This document shows, piece by piece, positions 13,205 through 25,829 of a DNA stretch of 64,000 bases. Numbering within the stretch: the first letter of the stretch is position 1; every line of letters starts with the position of its first letter. The position numbers and the translations under genes are program-made. The notes below the pieces were generated by a model, which saw only the letters and a program-made list of their open reading frames with translations, was not told the origin of the DNA and did not search any database. The stretch is from Aulostomus chinensis. Its lineage: Eukaryota; Chordata; Actinopteri; Syngnathiformes; Aulostomidae. The stretch lies in NCBI GenBank assembly GCA_037954235.1, contig JBBMOA010000020.1:16708677-16772676 (forward strand), read 5' to 3'.

Positions 13205-13258
<54 letters not shown>
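12911..13258. repeat. AT / ACATAT microsatellite
   Basis: About 350 bp of (AT)n and (ACATAT)n-type alternation, ending in a pure (AT) run. Long Tyr/Ile frames on both strands here are translations of the repeat. The 21-base phrase aacgaatgtattatattttg(t) occurs inside at 13,091-13,111 and again immediately after the tract at 13,257-13,277. Confidence 0.95.
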
Positions 13259-13277
13259 CGAATGTATTATATTTTGT

Positions 13278-15193
13278 TCCAAATGTCATTTGCTTTGCTC
13301 ACTTTCTCCATTTTTTAAATTTACTTTTAGGGAGAGACGACCGTCAAAACTACTCCCTTACAAGAAGGTCAGAGAGACCAACTTCCTAAAAGGTGAGACT
13401 TAATGATTAATGATTATGGATTCCTGATTGATTTATTAGTGCCATGTCTAAAATGTCTGATTCAAAATGATTTTGCTATAGTGGCACTTGAACTGAAATT
13501 TCATTTCGATATACTGACTGCAAAAAATGACTTGAAAGACATTTCATGGCTAAAATAGACTTCCCTCTCACCCGTCAATTGACAGTGTTTTTTATTACTT
13601 TGGACATTGCTTGATAGAAGTACAATGAAGAGTCGATTAACTAAATTGCCCAGCTGAGCCACCCGTCCGCCATGGTTATCAAAGTGTGGCCAAAGGATTG
13701 GCAACAGTTGCATTTCACTCTTATTCCCATTTTGTCGCTATTTTTAGCGATTGGGTGGCTGGAGCTGTCAAAGTGTATTTTCCCTCAGCGGCAGCAACGC
13801 TGTCATCTGTTCTAACCTGGATAAATGCCTTTTTAGACAGTAAGTCAACTTGAACATAAATTGAGCTCACTAAAATGTCCCAAACATGCTGTTTTCATTG
13901 AAATGCAGCAACAGTGAGCAATACAACGGTCTCTCTAACACAATGATGTTGACGTGTGGGGCGACTCATCTTTATTTCAAGCGGACATAAAACCAAACTC
14001 AGCATATCAGAATAAGATAAGAACCTTATAAAAACCAGACTTCCTGTCAAGAGTAACGGTATATAACATCAGTTAAGAAAAAGCCAAATGAGTTGAGAAC
14101 GATTAAAAGGAAGACTCTCGATTTGCCTGCCTGACAACTTAAAGTTGCCAGCTCCTGACTATTCTGATACACTGACGTTCATGTCTGCAAAACCGACAAA
14201 CCCCCTCTGGTCTAGATGTTGGGGGTTAAGAGGTGGACAGCTGTTGTCCCTGGATGATAATTGTGGACTCTTACATGATCAGTCACACTAACACGTTGAT
14301 GACCAAACACCCAGAAAACCTGCCTAATGTTGGAGGCTGATTGAAGGACCCATTTCCTCTGGGATCTAATTATTGCTATTATCATCAGTGCGTGGAAACT
14401 TGGAGGTGTTCAGATTTTGTGGGTCCCAGCGAGCTGGCCGATTGATTGGCGGGTGCCCGACTCTGGCTCTGGCAGTGTGTGGAGTGTGTCGGGCTATGCG
14501 GTGTGTTCAAAGTAGGAGCTCCTCACCTTGTTGAGACACTTGAAAGATTCATTATTCATGGCTTTCCCACTGTCACAGTTGAGTTTGTACCTCATTCACA
14601 TAATAGTGAGATATCTGGAGTAAACCCCCACCATACTGGGACACAATGAAAATGCTGGTGTGGCTGCAGTAACAGCAGGTTTATAAAAATGAAAGTGGGG
14701 ATTCTGTGCAGTCTGTCTCTGCAGTTGTTATATAGACCCTCGTTAACACTTCAATTGAAACTGATGTCAGTTCTTGTGGAAGTTTTCATGGCAGTTCTAA
14801 CTTTTATTTATTTATTTTTTTACTTAGGGTTTATTTTTCAGGGACAGATGCAACTCTTGGAGTGTGCACGATCCAACAGAAAGCATCGTAGCATTTATAG
14901 CCTTAGCTAATTTCCAATGCCCATCCCGAGAGGGGCATTTAGGGGAGGAAAAAAAATACAATAGACATGTTTAAACAACATCCTGTCCATTCATCCACCC
15001 CTCCAATCAACCATCCATCCGTCTAGACATACAGAATAAGCAATAACATCCTATCATTCATCCATCTCTCCATTCTACCAATCATCTGTCCATACATACT
15101 GTATATTAGATGACATTGTCACATAGTAACTTACCCTTCACCAAATCTGGACCTAAAATTGATCTAGAATAGCATACACATACATACAGTAAT
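13278..15193. other. Intergenic, possible diverged repeat near 14.8-15.1 kb
   Basis: No gene recognised. Near 14,828 the phrase GGTTTATTTTTCAGGGACAG resembles a lead-in found in several teleost dispersed repeats. It is followed by CATCC-rich text (14,990-15,100). I cannot define ends. Confidence 0.35.
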
Positions 15194-15201
15194 GCTCTCT
15201 C

Positions 15202-15253
<52 letters not shown>
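15194..15253. repeat. CT dinucleotide microsatellite
   Basis: Near-pure (CT)n of about 60 bp with one G interruption. Confidence 0.95.
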
Positions 15254-16300
15254 ACCTACAATAGTCTCACCTCCCTCCTTAAAAGAATCAGTGAGTAGGA
15301 TCTAGTGACATTTAGCACTGAAGTTTCAACCCCTGGTGTGTAGCAGGGGTTGCTATTATTATATTTCCTATTGTGAAATATAAATATCTTACATTTCTTC
15401 CATTAATAAAACCTAAATTCTCTATTCGGGTTATTTGAAGCACGGCAAGGAAAATCTATGAGTACAGCACATTTCATAGTTTGTGGAGTTGTCCCTGATT
15501 AACTGACCTCCATTTGTTTGTACAGACGAAAACAACCACCTGACATTTCAGATGAGTTTTTTTCAAGGTGATGTCACTCGACTGGTCAAGTGGTTCATTC
15601 AGAAAATGTTTAGCCTTTGATAGAGGAACATGATTCAGCATTTGCATATTATGCTGACTTGTGTTGGTCCATCACGTTGCTTGAGGATAAAAATGGAGGC
15701 AGATGTTAATTTGCTGAGTTGTGTCGCAGAGCAGCGGCAATGGCACTGATTGCCATCTGTTGAGGATCATATCAGTATTTTCCAATATTACAAAATCCAT
15801 ATGGCGTTAATATAACAAACCGGAACGGTCAGTAACAAAACTTGACATCTCTGTTGCCCAGTGGTTTTGAGGCAAAGGAAACTGCATCCTTCATGTCCTC
15901 CATTTATGCTCCTTAAGTAAATTTTAACCCAACAAAAAATGAAAAAGAAGAAAATAATTGACATAAAAAGAAATATACCTTGCTATTTTACATAATTAGC
16001 TCATTGTCTGGTAAATTATCATTGTTGTGTGACCTTGGTGAAATCTCTCCTGCATACCTGGTGTTGAGGAATACAACAACGTGGAGGCAAATTGAATGCC
16101 ACGTTATCTAACCTTGCCTACACCTGTGAACGCACAATAACGTTTAATCCATTCTCACTCATATTTAGTCCTCGTGAGGATTACATCACACTCTTGCACA
16201 ACATTTCAGGCTTTTTTTTTCAACCTCCATCCAGTAAAGTATTGCAGATTCACTGCAAGAGCAAAACAGTTTTTTGACTTCCCGATGGTTAAGGTTTAGT

Positions 16301-16471
16301 TTAAAGCAATATTTCACCCGGAAAGTATATTATGGTAAGTAAAAGTTCAAAACAGCATGTTTTAGTACTTTTTGACTCCAAAATTAAGAAAGCTACTCAC
16401 ATTTAGCTTGAAGCTAATGGCAACATAATGACACCATACTGGACACTTTTTGGTGGGAAATGTCACTTTAA
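16301..16471. mobile_element. Kolobok-like MITE flanked by TTAA
   Basis: TTAA flanks both sides (16,301-16,304 and 16,468-16,471). The inner ends are inverted copies: AGCAATATTTCACCC on the left against GGGAAATGTCACT on the right. TTAA target duplications with AG-starting ends fit Kolobok/T2-type MITEs better than piggyBac, whose ends start CCY. The centre carries TTTAGCTTGAAGCTAA, shared in reverse orientation with the element at 4.9-5.4 kb. Non-coding. Confidence 0.6.
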
Positions 16472-16474
16472 AGA

Positions 16475-18650
16475 TGTACTCGTTATCGTAAAGAACTATG
16501 ACCTGCTGCTCTGATGTAAGACACTGGCCTCAGTACGTCACCAAGTACCAGCACCGTCCTTGCAAGCATAACAAATCGCCTTATGTAAAGTTCCATTTGC
16601 GGATGTGCTCTCACTACTAAGTTGGTTTCTCTCCCAGTGGCTGTCATGTAAGTCGGCCCCGTCTTTGATCTCGAAGCAGTGTTTTTCACTGGACAATCTA
16701 ATTGGTCTTTGATAGATTTTAGCTTTGATCAAGGCACAGCGGCTCAACATTTCTCAAAGAAGTAAAATAACAAACCTCATCGGCGCCTCATCTTTCATCA
16801 TTAGTGTACGTCTGGCTCGTAATAACCACCGTGGAAAAATACAAGTCAAATGGAATGCCCTCCTTTCAACGAACAGAGTTTGGAATTAGTTCTGCGTACA
16901 AAGGGAAGTCCAAGAGTCTTTTCTTCCAGGGACAGATGATCGATCCATTATGTTAATATTGTCCAGTTGCAGTGACTCAATTTTTGACAGCTGATCAGAT
17001 TGCTGGAGGCCAGCAGACTATGATGGGACTGGAAGCATCATAGTGAAACAATAGTATAAATACAACTTAGGCCTGAAATACAGCCGCTCCATCCACAATG
17101 AATGATGAGGGTGGGGCAGAGCAGGACTTTCAAGCTTCTACACATTTTAAATGCCAGAGTATTGCATCATGACATGATGAGAAAAGAATAATATAGATCA
17201 TTTGTCTCACATGACAAACGCGGTCACTAACACTGCTCCATTTGATTGAGATAATTATTGAAGGCGTCACCGTGCCAACATTACGCATCCAGGACAAAAC
17301 TGATGCATCTCTATGCTTTCGCGTACTTGCTCAGCCTCAAAACAAATGTAGTCTTCCTGCAAGAAATGTGGTTAAAGTTGCATCAATTAACATTCATAAA
17401 TGAGTCAACTTCAAAAAATATATAAGTAGTAAAATCTAACTTCTATTCAAACAAGGGCTCCCTTTTTAAAAGTCTGTGTGCCTGGTGAGACAATATCACA
17501 GCACCATGTTCCATTTAACATTATTATCTTATCTTTGATATCATAATCCAAATCATATCCATAACATTAACTCCTCTTATGTAGCGTAGAGCAAAGCACT
17601 ATTTCACACTGTGGTGCTGTCGGCACATCTGCTCACTTTGATATAGAGAGCAGCCTCCTCCAACTTTATTGAATTAGTTCAAACAGTATATTCTCCTCAA
17701 TTGTCTACAAAACTGTAAAAATGTCCAAGGCTGCAGAGAGCCTTTTCTATCCTTAACCTGTTGCAGTTTATGTGAAGTAGAGCAATGGGAATTTTCAGGC
17801 CTTTCTCTCCTTATTCCAATATTTTGTGGGTCAAGTCTTAAAGTGCATGCAGGGAACTACATCCATGATATAAAAATAGTAAGTAGGGCACTAGACCCAT
17901 ATCTTTTCCAACAAAAGTGTCATATAACCAGGAACTAGCTTGAGCCCTGTGTCCTGCAAGCAGTGCCTTTAAGCAGATAATAATGGACATTTTCTATTTA
18001 CAGCCCAGATTTTATCATTTTTCTTTTGTTTAAATGCTTCTTTCTATTATACTTGCTGGGTCGGAGCTGCTTTCAGTAAGAAGGCTTCGGATTTTCTTTA
18101 TTCACGCATATACATCAGAACACTTGCGGGAATGGGACAAACCAGTGCATAATGTTTCAAATTTAACCATTATTCTACTATAATTTGGTTTTGGCCAACC
18201 CTTTACTCTTTTGAAAAGGCTTTATTCAAGGTCAGAGAAACCAAAATTCTCTTTTGTGAATGTTTACTTCAGAATCTCTACAACAACAGATATAATGCAT
18301 AATTCATCTCCTGTCTTGTTCGTGAAAATAAGCTGTTGATATAAATCACATTGGTGAGAGGGAAATTTATATCTGTAATAAAAAGCAATCCCCGGTGGCA
18401 AAATCCATCTATTGGATTCAAACTGGAGGGAGCCACTTGTGTCATACGTTCACTCATTTATCAAAGGTCAGTTTAACAGTTCAGCAGTTCTCATTTCACA
18501 TCTCCACACCTTCAAAAGTGCTTAATTGTGTCCCCGTCATATGTAAATGCTCATGTTTGGGTTTTTGCGTCAGAATTATTAAAAAAAGAAAAAGAAAAGG
18601 CTCATTATTGTGATTCTCCATTTCTGTGTTTTGTGCTTGTGGTTTGGCTG
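16475..18650. other. Intergenic, nothing recognised
   Basis: No gene, RNA or clear repeat was found. Confidence 0.5.
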
Positions 18651-19480
18651 CACCATATGTGTGCCTGAATACCGGAAGCCAGGCAGGTGGCAGGTACTCT
18701 GGGCTGATGGCCTGAAGCTCAATTCAGGAGTTGTTGCAGCCTGAGTTGATTTGTAGTGATACGGGGGTAAAGCAGGGAGAATTAGGCAAATGGACAGAGG
18801 GAGATGGTGGAAGCACCCTGATAATGTAATCAAGATGCAATCTCTGAGGGGATGGCAAGGATGACTGCGATAAAGGAGGAACTGCTCTACAGGACAACTC
18901 ATGGACAGCAGTGACAGAGATACCCAGGAGGACACCCTGAAGGCAGGGCCAACAGAAAGGGCAACTCCAGCAAAGGAGAAGAGGCCTGCAACTCCCTGGG
19001 CTGGGCTGCGGAGTTGAAACCCTTCTGAAAGTTGGCAGATGAACCCTTCTGCTGGCCAGAAATAAATAAGAAGACACTTTAGAGGGCGAAGCCGTTGAAT
19101 TTGTGGATGCATTGACTTGGATGGCTACAGCTGGAGCACTGGAAACTCCACTGCTCACTGGATCTCTGGGTCTGGTGACTGTGGCAGCACAGGGGACAGC
19201 TGGGTTAGTTTTGGCTCAGAAGCAGGAACAAATTTGGAGCTCAGGAAAGGGCTAGACAGGGACAGCTGGCAACTCTGGAACATGAACAGACTGGACCCAG
19301 TGATGTTAGGCGACTGGGACAAACACTGGCATTGGGAGTAAGGATGACCTCACCTTCTCCTGGACTCAACATGAGGAAGACCACTGTAAATGGGCTCGTA
19401 CGCTCCAGATTGCTCCGAGATGAGATGCCATTTGTATGACGAGCCACTGATAAAGGAGGCGTTATCAAAGTAAAACTGAG
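18650..19480. other. GC-richer low-complexity island with overlapping minus frames
   Basis: Composition shifts to G-rich on the plus strand, with recurring GGGACAGCTGG-, CTGGAACA- and AAGGAGGAA-like words. Two overlapping minus-strand frames of 177 codons (18,579-19,112) and 144 codons (18,724-19,158) are open in different registers. Both translate into Ser/Pro/Leu-rich text without a domain I recognise. The double openness is best explained by a purine-skewed, internally repetitive sequence that is poor in stops, such as an old repeat. A genuine exon is not excluded. Confidence 0.35.
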
Positions 19481-22400
19481 GACAAATCCATTGAAATAGA
19501 GCCTCTGAATTATAAGTTAGCTGTACCAAGGTAGAAAATTACTTCCAACCAGTCAGTGATACAGGCCACAAGCATGTAATAAACAGTTGAACACTCAATA
19601 CACAAGTAAAAGATTTAAAGTGGAAGACTCAGTACAATTGGGAAAACTCTTAGTGCCTTGTGTAATATTCTCCCAAACGTATGTGCAATTATCTCTGTTA
19701 AGCAGTTTTGCTTCCTCTAAAACTGCAACTCTAATGTTGGAAGAAATATTAAAATCCCTTTGATGTTTGGCTGACTCTACCCACAGGGGAGCTGAGAACT
19801 GACTGCTACAAACTACTTCCAACATAGTTGTCACTGAAGTTTATCCACAGTCTCTCAGGATATAAAGCACTTTGTAGTTGTAGACTGAGTGGGCATCGGG
19901 TCTGGATCCAGTGTACTTGATATTGATTTGTAAGTTTGGTTATTTATCTAATGTAGTATCATGAAATCTAGGAGGAATAATGTTGCTGAGGCTTTGGCTT
20001 TTGCTCTTTTTGTATTTAACCCTCGGCTGCTGCCCTCTTAGTGGCAGAGATTCTATTGAAGGGAGCAATTCCACATCCTGAATTCTGCATCAGAAATACA
20101 GAGTGGTATTGACTGACAGAGACACCATCTCTGTCTGGATCAATCAACCTCTGCCTTTCTATTGGTCTCCATCCCTCTCACTCTCTTTCTCAAGCCTTTT
20201 CAGTTAATTGTCAAGCAAATTTCAAGTGAACTGTGGATATGTCACAAAAATTCTTTGAGGCTTGCTTCCATCACCTGCTTTGGAGTGAGTAAAACAGGCT
20301 CCATAAGGCCATCAGAAGATGGCGGTATGCATGGCCCATTATAGAGTAGAAGAAGAAAATTTCAGTCACCCATTTTATGGATTAATTGCATCAAGCATGA
20401 GATGAAAAAAAAACTTTGGGAGTTTTTGTGACTATACACTCCCTGTGGTGTGTAGTGGTGTCTCTATTGAAATGTAATCAGACAAACAAATGTAACGAGT
20501 GCAAGAAAAGAAGTTATTGTGCTGAAATGTGAACTTAATTTACTTCATGGGTACATTTTCCATCTCTGGTGAATCATGCTGTCTTACGCAGAGGGCAAAG
20601 AGTTTTGTCAGTCAACTCAATGTACAAAAGACCTCATAGAGACGCAGTGTGACCAATAAAAAGATCAAAACCAGAAAATAAGCCCAAGTATGTTTATCAG
20701 AGACGCTTCAGATCGCTGCTCTTTCAAAGCAGCTTTAAACCCCCACTGGGCAATGGAGGGGAATTAGATGTCATTCTTTTTCTCAGAAGTCAAATCCGCC
20801 TGTTACTGAGAGCTAAAGCTTTGTGAACAAACGGTAAAATCAGCAGCAGCATTGTATGCCGCTCCCCTCGCCACAATGGGGATTATGAAGTGATAAAGCC
20901 GGAATAACACACGTTGCTGATGTTGTTGTGGGGGTGGATGCAATATGTGACAGACTGTATATCAACATGATGCAGACCGATGCTTCACATGGAAACTTGG
21001 AACGATCACTAATTTAATTGGCTGACATTGTTTTATACAATGGTGAAAAACTGCCTTGCCTTGTACCATTCAGAAACACAATCGGCCCTTCTCCCTAACA
21101 CACACCGTACGAAAAGGTGACAGGTTTGCGCTCCCTAGTTTTAGCCAATCCTCAGTAGGGTCTCTGGCCCTGTTTGGACTTGAAACTGAAAGGAAATGAT
21201 CCTTTCCCTGCTGAGTTTGGGATTGTCGTGTCCAAGCCAAGGCCAAGAAAGTATGCCATGCTTAGCGGACAAACAGTCACACTACACATCACCCAGTATG
21301 AGTGTCTTAAGCCTGAAACACACTGGGTCCATCGGTGACACGCAACATGAGCATAGCCATGGCCGCTGCAGTCAATAACCATCTTAATCAATTGCAGCAG
21401 CTTGAAAATGACCGAATCTCCAACGAGCCAGTTTAGCGTGTGCTGTGGGACAGCCTGAATCATCCACACTTTAACTTTCTCCACTGCCCGCAACAAACAA
21501 GCAAGTGTAACTGCATGAAAATCACACGTCTCCAGTCTGTGCTCCAGGCGTTCGTTTCACTCCTTTTGTTTTAAGTTAATGCGAAATCAATTTAAGTGAA
21601 CGGAAACCTATAAACCCACATCACTGGAGGGTAAACACCCCAAATCCTGTAAGCTGTAGGCTGTGAACACCATCCAACCAGGACAACACCAGCTTCCACA
21701 AGGAGACAAATCTGACACAACTGATGTACTAGTTTTTAGTCAGGCCTAACCTTTTCATCTTGTAATGTAATAATTTGCTCCTTGACCTCTCTGTGGTGTG
21801 AATACTCAGACTTGTAAATATTAGTGGGCACAGGTCGCAACATATAAACACACAACGGAATTCAGATAGTCTACCTAAAAGAAGGGGGGGGGGGGGGAGA
21901 TACTAAGAAAACAGTAAATGCTCCACTCAGGCAGTTATCGGTTCTAAATCAGTGCTTGAGGCGCTGACCTTGAAGTGTCCATGTTTACTTCTCGACTGAA
22001 ACGGCATCATTTGCCTCACTGTTGAACAACAAACGCAGGAGGAGAGATTGAAATCATGGCTGTCCACGTACCAAAGCCCATTTCCTCTTCATTTAACACA
22101 TCAGCTTGATCCCGGTTGACCCCCCGTCTCAGGCAATCAAACCTTTTATTCAGATCGTGAAAAGCGAATCAGTGCTCTCGAATGCTTTAAATTTTGTTTT
22201 TAGTCAAACCAACCTTTTAAAAGGCAAAGTGACCGGTAGGTAACATTAATGTTGTCATTTTGAAGCGGGCATGTGGAGGTTCAGTGACGTCTTTTCCCCT
22301 ATATAAGACATCTTCCCTTGACACATCGTGGAGAACCGAAACCACATGATGGCTTTGATTGATGTCGCCATTCCATATAATTGGTCATGAGGGAATAGTC

Positions 22401-23650
22401 AATAGAACACTGCCATTCCACATGATTTAAAGATATTTGTGGATATAGAAAATAGTATTGGGACCGGATGACAATGTGGGGACCTCAGCTTAACCTTCAC
22501 ATGCATGTAGATTTAGACCTTGGACTGAAAAATCACCTTATAATTGCAAATCCCTCATTGGAAACATTTAACAGTAGTTTAAACGCCGTCTCACGCCATT
22601 GCGGCACGTCATTTTGTAATTTCTTCTGCCATTCTAAATATTTCAACTGATATTCTCATGTTTTTCTTGCTCCGGGTAATCAGAATGAGTTTAGGGTAAA
22701 TTCTACCTCAGGCTGAGGTAGAATGGAGGTTCACTTTAAATAATTCAGCTTTAAATTTGGTCTTTGATTGTCCGTCAACTGGCCTATGAATTCTATGAAT
22801 AATTTATCAGTGCTGGTCTCAACTTTGATACCACAAAACAAGTTTGTTATATTGTTAGTCTTATCAGGTGCAAGACTGATTGATTCTCAATTGTCTGTCT
22901 GTATGAAGGCTCTAATCAACATCACTTTTGCACAAACAGTCAAGCAAAATCCTTACAAAGAATTTGATGAACAGTCTACATTTTCACTAGAATACACAGA
23001 ACAGTACCAAAACTGCCTTTGTCAAGCATAGATGATACGTTGCTTTTTCACGAGCACACCTCGTAGTACCTGTGATATAATTACTCTTCAACAGGTTGGC
23101 CCGTGTTGTCTTTCATCTTAACACTGCTGCCGACTGCGTTACAGATGAAACTTTAACTTGATAGGAATATTGAGGCATATTTTTGTTTGTTATAAGTACG
23201 TTAGCCCAGTGATTGTGGGCGTGATTGAATTTTTTTTTTGCTGATATCTGATATTTGACAACTGATTTGGGGGATAGGTGACTTTTACAGGTGTCTATTT
23301 TCTGTGCGAAAACAACTTTTAACGCTTGAATTTTGTACACTGAAAAACGCATGAGAGCATTGCGAATTTGAAAAGTAACATCTTACTTTTTTACTTTGAT
23401 ATAGTTATATTAAGAAAAATGATCAATCTGTGCAGGTAATGTATTTAGGAAGAAGATGTCATGGTTGGTATGTGCAAGGGGGCAACACAACGCGTGTCTG
23501 GGCAGAAGAGGAGAAATTTGCACCTTGCTTGTCCCAAAAGTGTGTGTGTGGGGGGAGCTCCCATCTGTCAGGAGCCATACCTCCACCTACCATTCCAGAG
23601 CCGGACTGTCAGTAATCAATTCATCCCTTGGCTCTGTACACTAGGACAAC
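19481..23650. other. Intergenic, nothing recognised except a palindrome
   Basis: No supported gene. Contains a G13-type run near 21,885 and a short perfect palindrome at 22,700-22,724, listed separately. Confidence 0.5.
22700..22724. repeat. Perfect 12-bp-arm palindrome
   Basis: Arms ATTCTACCTCAG and CTGAGGTAGAAT are separated by a single G. This could extrude as a cruciform or fold as a hairpin if transcribed. Confidence 0.9.
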
Positions 23651-25244
23651 ACCCAGGGCCGTACCCAAGATTTTGTCAAATATCGAGGTCAAATTTTGCG
23701 ATACATCTTATTTGACAACAAACATTGTAATTTGGTGACTTTCATACATTTTGGAAACGTGAATAAACATAGTTCAAATCACAAGCCCATCAAGGAGGTG
23801 AACATGTTTATTTTGTAACAATTCCAAAACAGAGTGATCACAAAAGTAGATTATTTATGTGTGTGTGTGTGTGTGTGTGCGTGTGTGTAACAACGTCATA
23901 AACAACAGGTTGCGACGACTCTCCAGCCTTTTTTGAATATGAAATGCGGCAAAATCAAAACGAGAGAGATGAAAAATCCTCGACCTTCTCTCCAAGCATT
24001 TTTGTGCCGACTGGAAAACTTATCCTATCTAGCCAGTTGTTGCTTGAACAACTGTTGCTTGAAATGCTAATTAAAAGCTACACTGATGAGCGAGACTCAA
24101 CACAGGAACTCAGCATTGCGGCTGAGACACAAACAGACTTTTAAATTAAAACTTGACGCTCAAGCAAAAGGCAAGTCCACAGTAAGAATTTTTACAATTA
24201 AAACAAAACAATTATTAGACTAAAACATTGAAATATCATTTCGAATATGTTCATATACTCAAAACTGACGGGGCAACCTAAGGTGGACACGTTAGCTTAC
24301 CGTTTTTAGGTGATACGCCGTCGTGTTTGTAGTGGAGCTGTGACATGAAAACTGTTGTTTGCAAACTTGCATTCGACTTTTTTTCCATTATCTATTTTCA
24401 TGAAATGCTGCCACACTGCAGATGTCTTTGACATGATGGCCGAGGACTGACTTTAAATGAAACCATCAAAATTAAATGCACATTCATCAAACCACCAGAC
24501 GTCGGCCTTCTAGTTCTCTTCAGTCTGTCTGGCTCTAGCGGGTCGGGCGAATCCAAAATAGCAAACCAAAGGGGGGTGTTCAAAGATTGATTGTTTTCTG
24601 AGAAACAGGGATGCTTTGAAAACACCCCCATTTCAACTTGGTACTTTCCTCCTGATGAAATTAACGTGGCAAAAAAATCGAACAATCCGAATTTTGGTTG
24701 AACCAGAACGTATTGACGAATATATGGACCAGTCGACTGGGAGATTACAGCCCTACCTTAGTTGAAGTTTATTCTTCATTAAGGGGTGAAAACATTTCAA
24801 GGAAGCAACATTTTGCCCAGTGATTTTGTACTTTAGTAACCACAATTGAAGATTACTGACTTTGGCAGCACCCAGTGGTCCTATAAGAGAATGAAATACA
24901 ATGCTCCACTTTTTTGCAATATGCAATGTAAGCTTCTGTATTCTCATTAAGCCGCTTCTTAGCAACCATTTAAAACACAGTCGTGCTTTGAATGTCATAT
25001 GTGTGGGAATTAATGTATTTTATGCATAAATGAACCAGTTCTTCAAAAATGACAACTCTTTTCCGAGTTTTGGCTTTTTTCCCTGCCCCAAGCTCTTGGA
25101 CCCTTCATAAAAACGAAGGAAAACAAAGGTGTCAATGTAGTTCAGAATACATTTTGTAGAAACCCCACTCTCTATGTCTGAGAACTAACGTTAAACGTAA
25201 AAAACAAAAACAAACAGAAGCTGTACTCAGTCGTACCACATGGT
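23651..25244 (+). repeat. Array unit 0: left-edge unit without the ORF
   Basis: Starts at the unit boundary (ACCCAGGGCCGTACCC) next to unique sequence. It runs through the TG microsatellite (about 23,858-23,889) and the TTGCTTGAACAACTGTTGCTTG segment, then jumps at about 24,087 directly into the middle of the hAT-like element (GCGAGACTCAACACAGG). The matching stretch in full units is about 3.5 kb long and holds the ORFs. The junction shares only a couple of bases, so this looks like an internal deletion at an array edge. Confidence 0.85.
24088..24753. mobile_element. hAT-like element, 5'-deleted copy in unit 0
   Basis: Right part of the element described at 28,816-29,669, entered in the middle by the unit 0 deletion. 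It ends GACCAGTCGACTGGGAG...ACAGCCC. Confidence 0.5.
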
Positions 25245-25637
25245 ACCCAGGGCCGTACCCAGGATTTTTCAAATACCTAGGTCAAATTTTGCGATACATC
25301 TTATTTGACAAAAAACATTGTAATTTGGTGACTTTTCATACATTTTGGAAACGTGAATAAACAGAGTTCAAATCACAAGCCCATCAAGGAGGTGAACATG
25401 TTTATTTTAACAATTCCAAAACTTATCCTATCTAGCCAGTTGTTGCTTGAACAACTGTTGCTTGAAATGCTAATTAAAAGCTACACTGATGATAATGATC
25501 ATTGATCAATCATCCCTAGCTGCCATGCAAGGACATAGTATGAACGGTGAGGCACCCGTAGAGGGGAGTTACATCGCTACAGGGGGAACACAGGGAAAAC
25601 CAAATACTGCACCGTCTCACTAGCGAAAGCAACTCAC

Positions 25638-25716
25638 CTCCTTCTTTCTTTCTTTTCCCCTGGACTGTTGGCTTTCCAAAGCTGAGTTTCGTTTGTTTTA
25701 GAGTAGACTTCTTCAT
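25638..25716 (-). CDS. Unit 1 minus-strand first exon, transposase-like N-terminus
   Basis: On the minus strand an ATG at 25,716 opens MKKSTLKQTKLSFGKP followed by a basic KRKKEG segment. It then meets a consensus donor GAG|GTGAGT (plus-strand ACTCAC at 25,632-25,637), leaving phase 1. Short N-termini of the KQT.LSF type, which resemble PCNA-binding boxes, are common at the start of hAT and ZMYM/BED-related transposase-derived proteins. No downstream exon was found on the minus strand within the unit, so this may be an orphaned exon of the element that seeded the array. It lies head-to-head with the plus-strand ORFs, with a CpG-containing stretch (25,740-25,830) between. Confidence 0.35.
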
Positions 25717-25829
25717 CTTGCTTCCATTTTCAAATTCCAGCCCGACAAAAAAAACTGACTGCGCGGAGTTTGAGGAGAACGTAGGCTGTATCCCACGGTG
25801 CTGAGCTGACTTTCGCGAGGCTGCGTCAT

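Noticed and set aside
12896..13389. Long Tyr/Ile-rich frames on both strands
   Set aside because: They are translations of the AT/ACATAT microsatellite.
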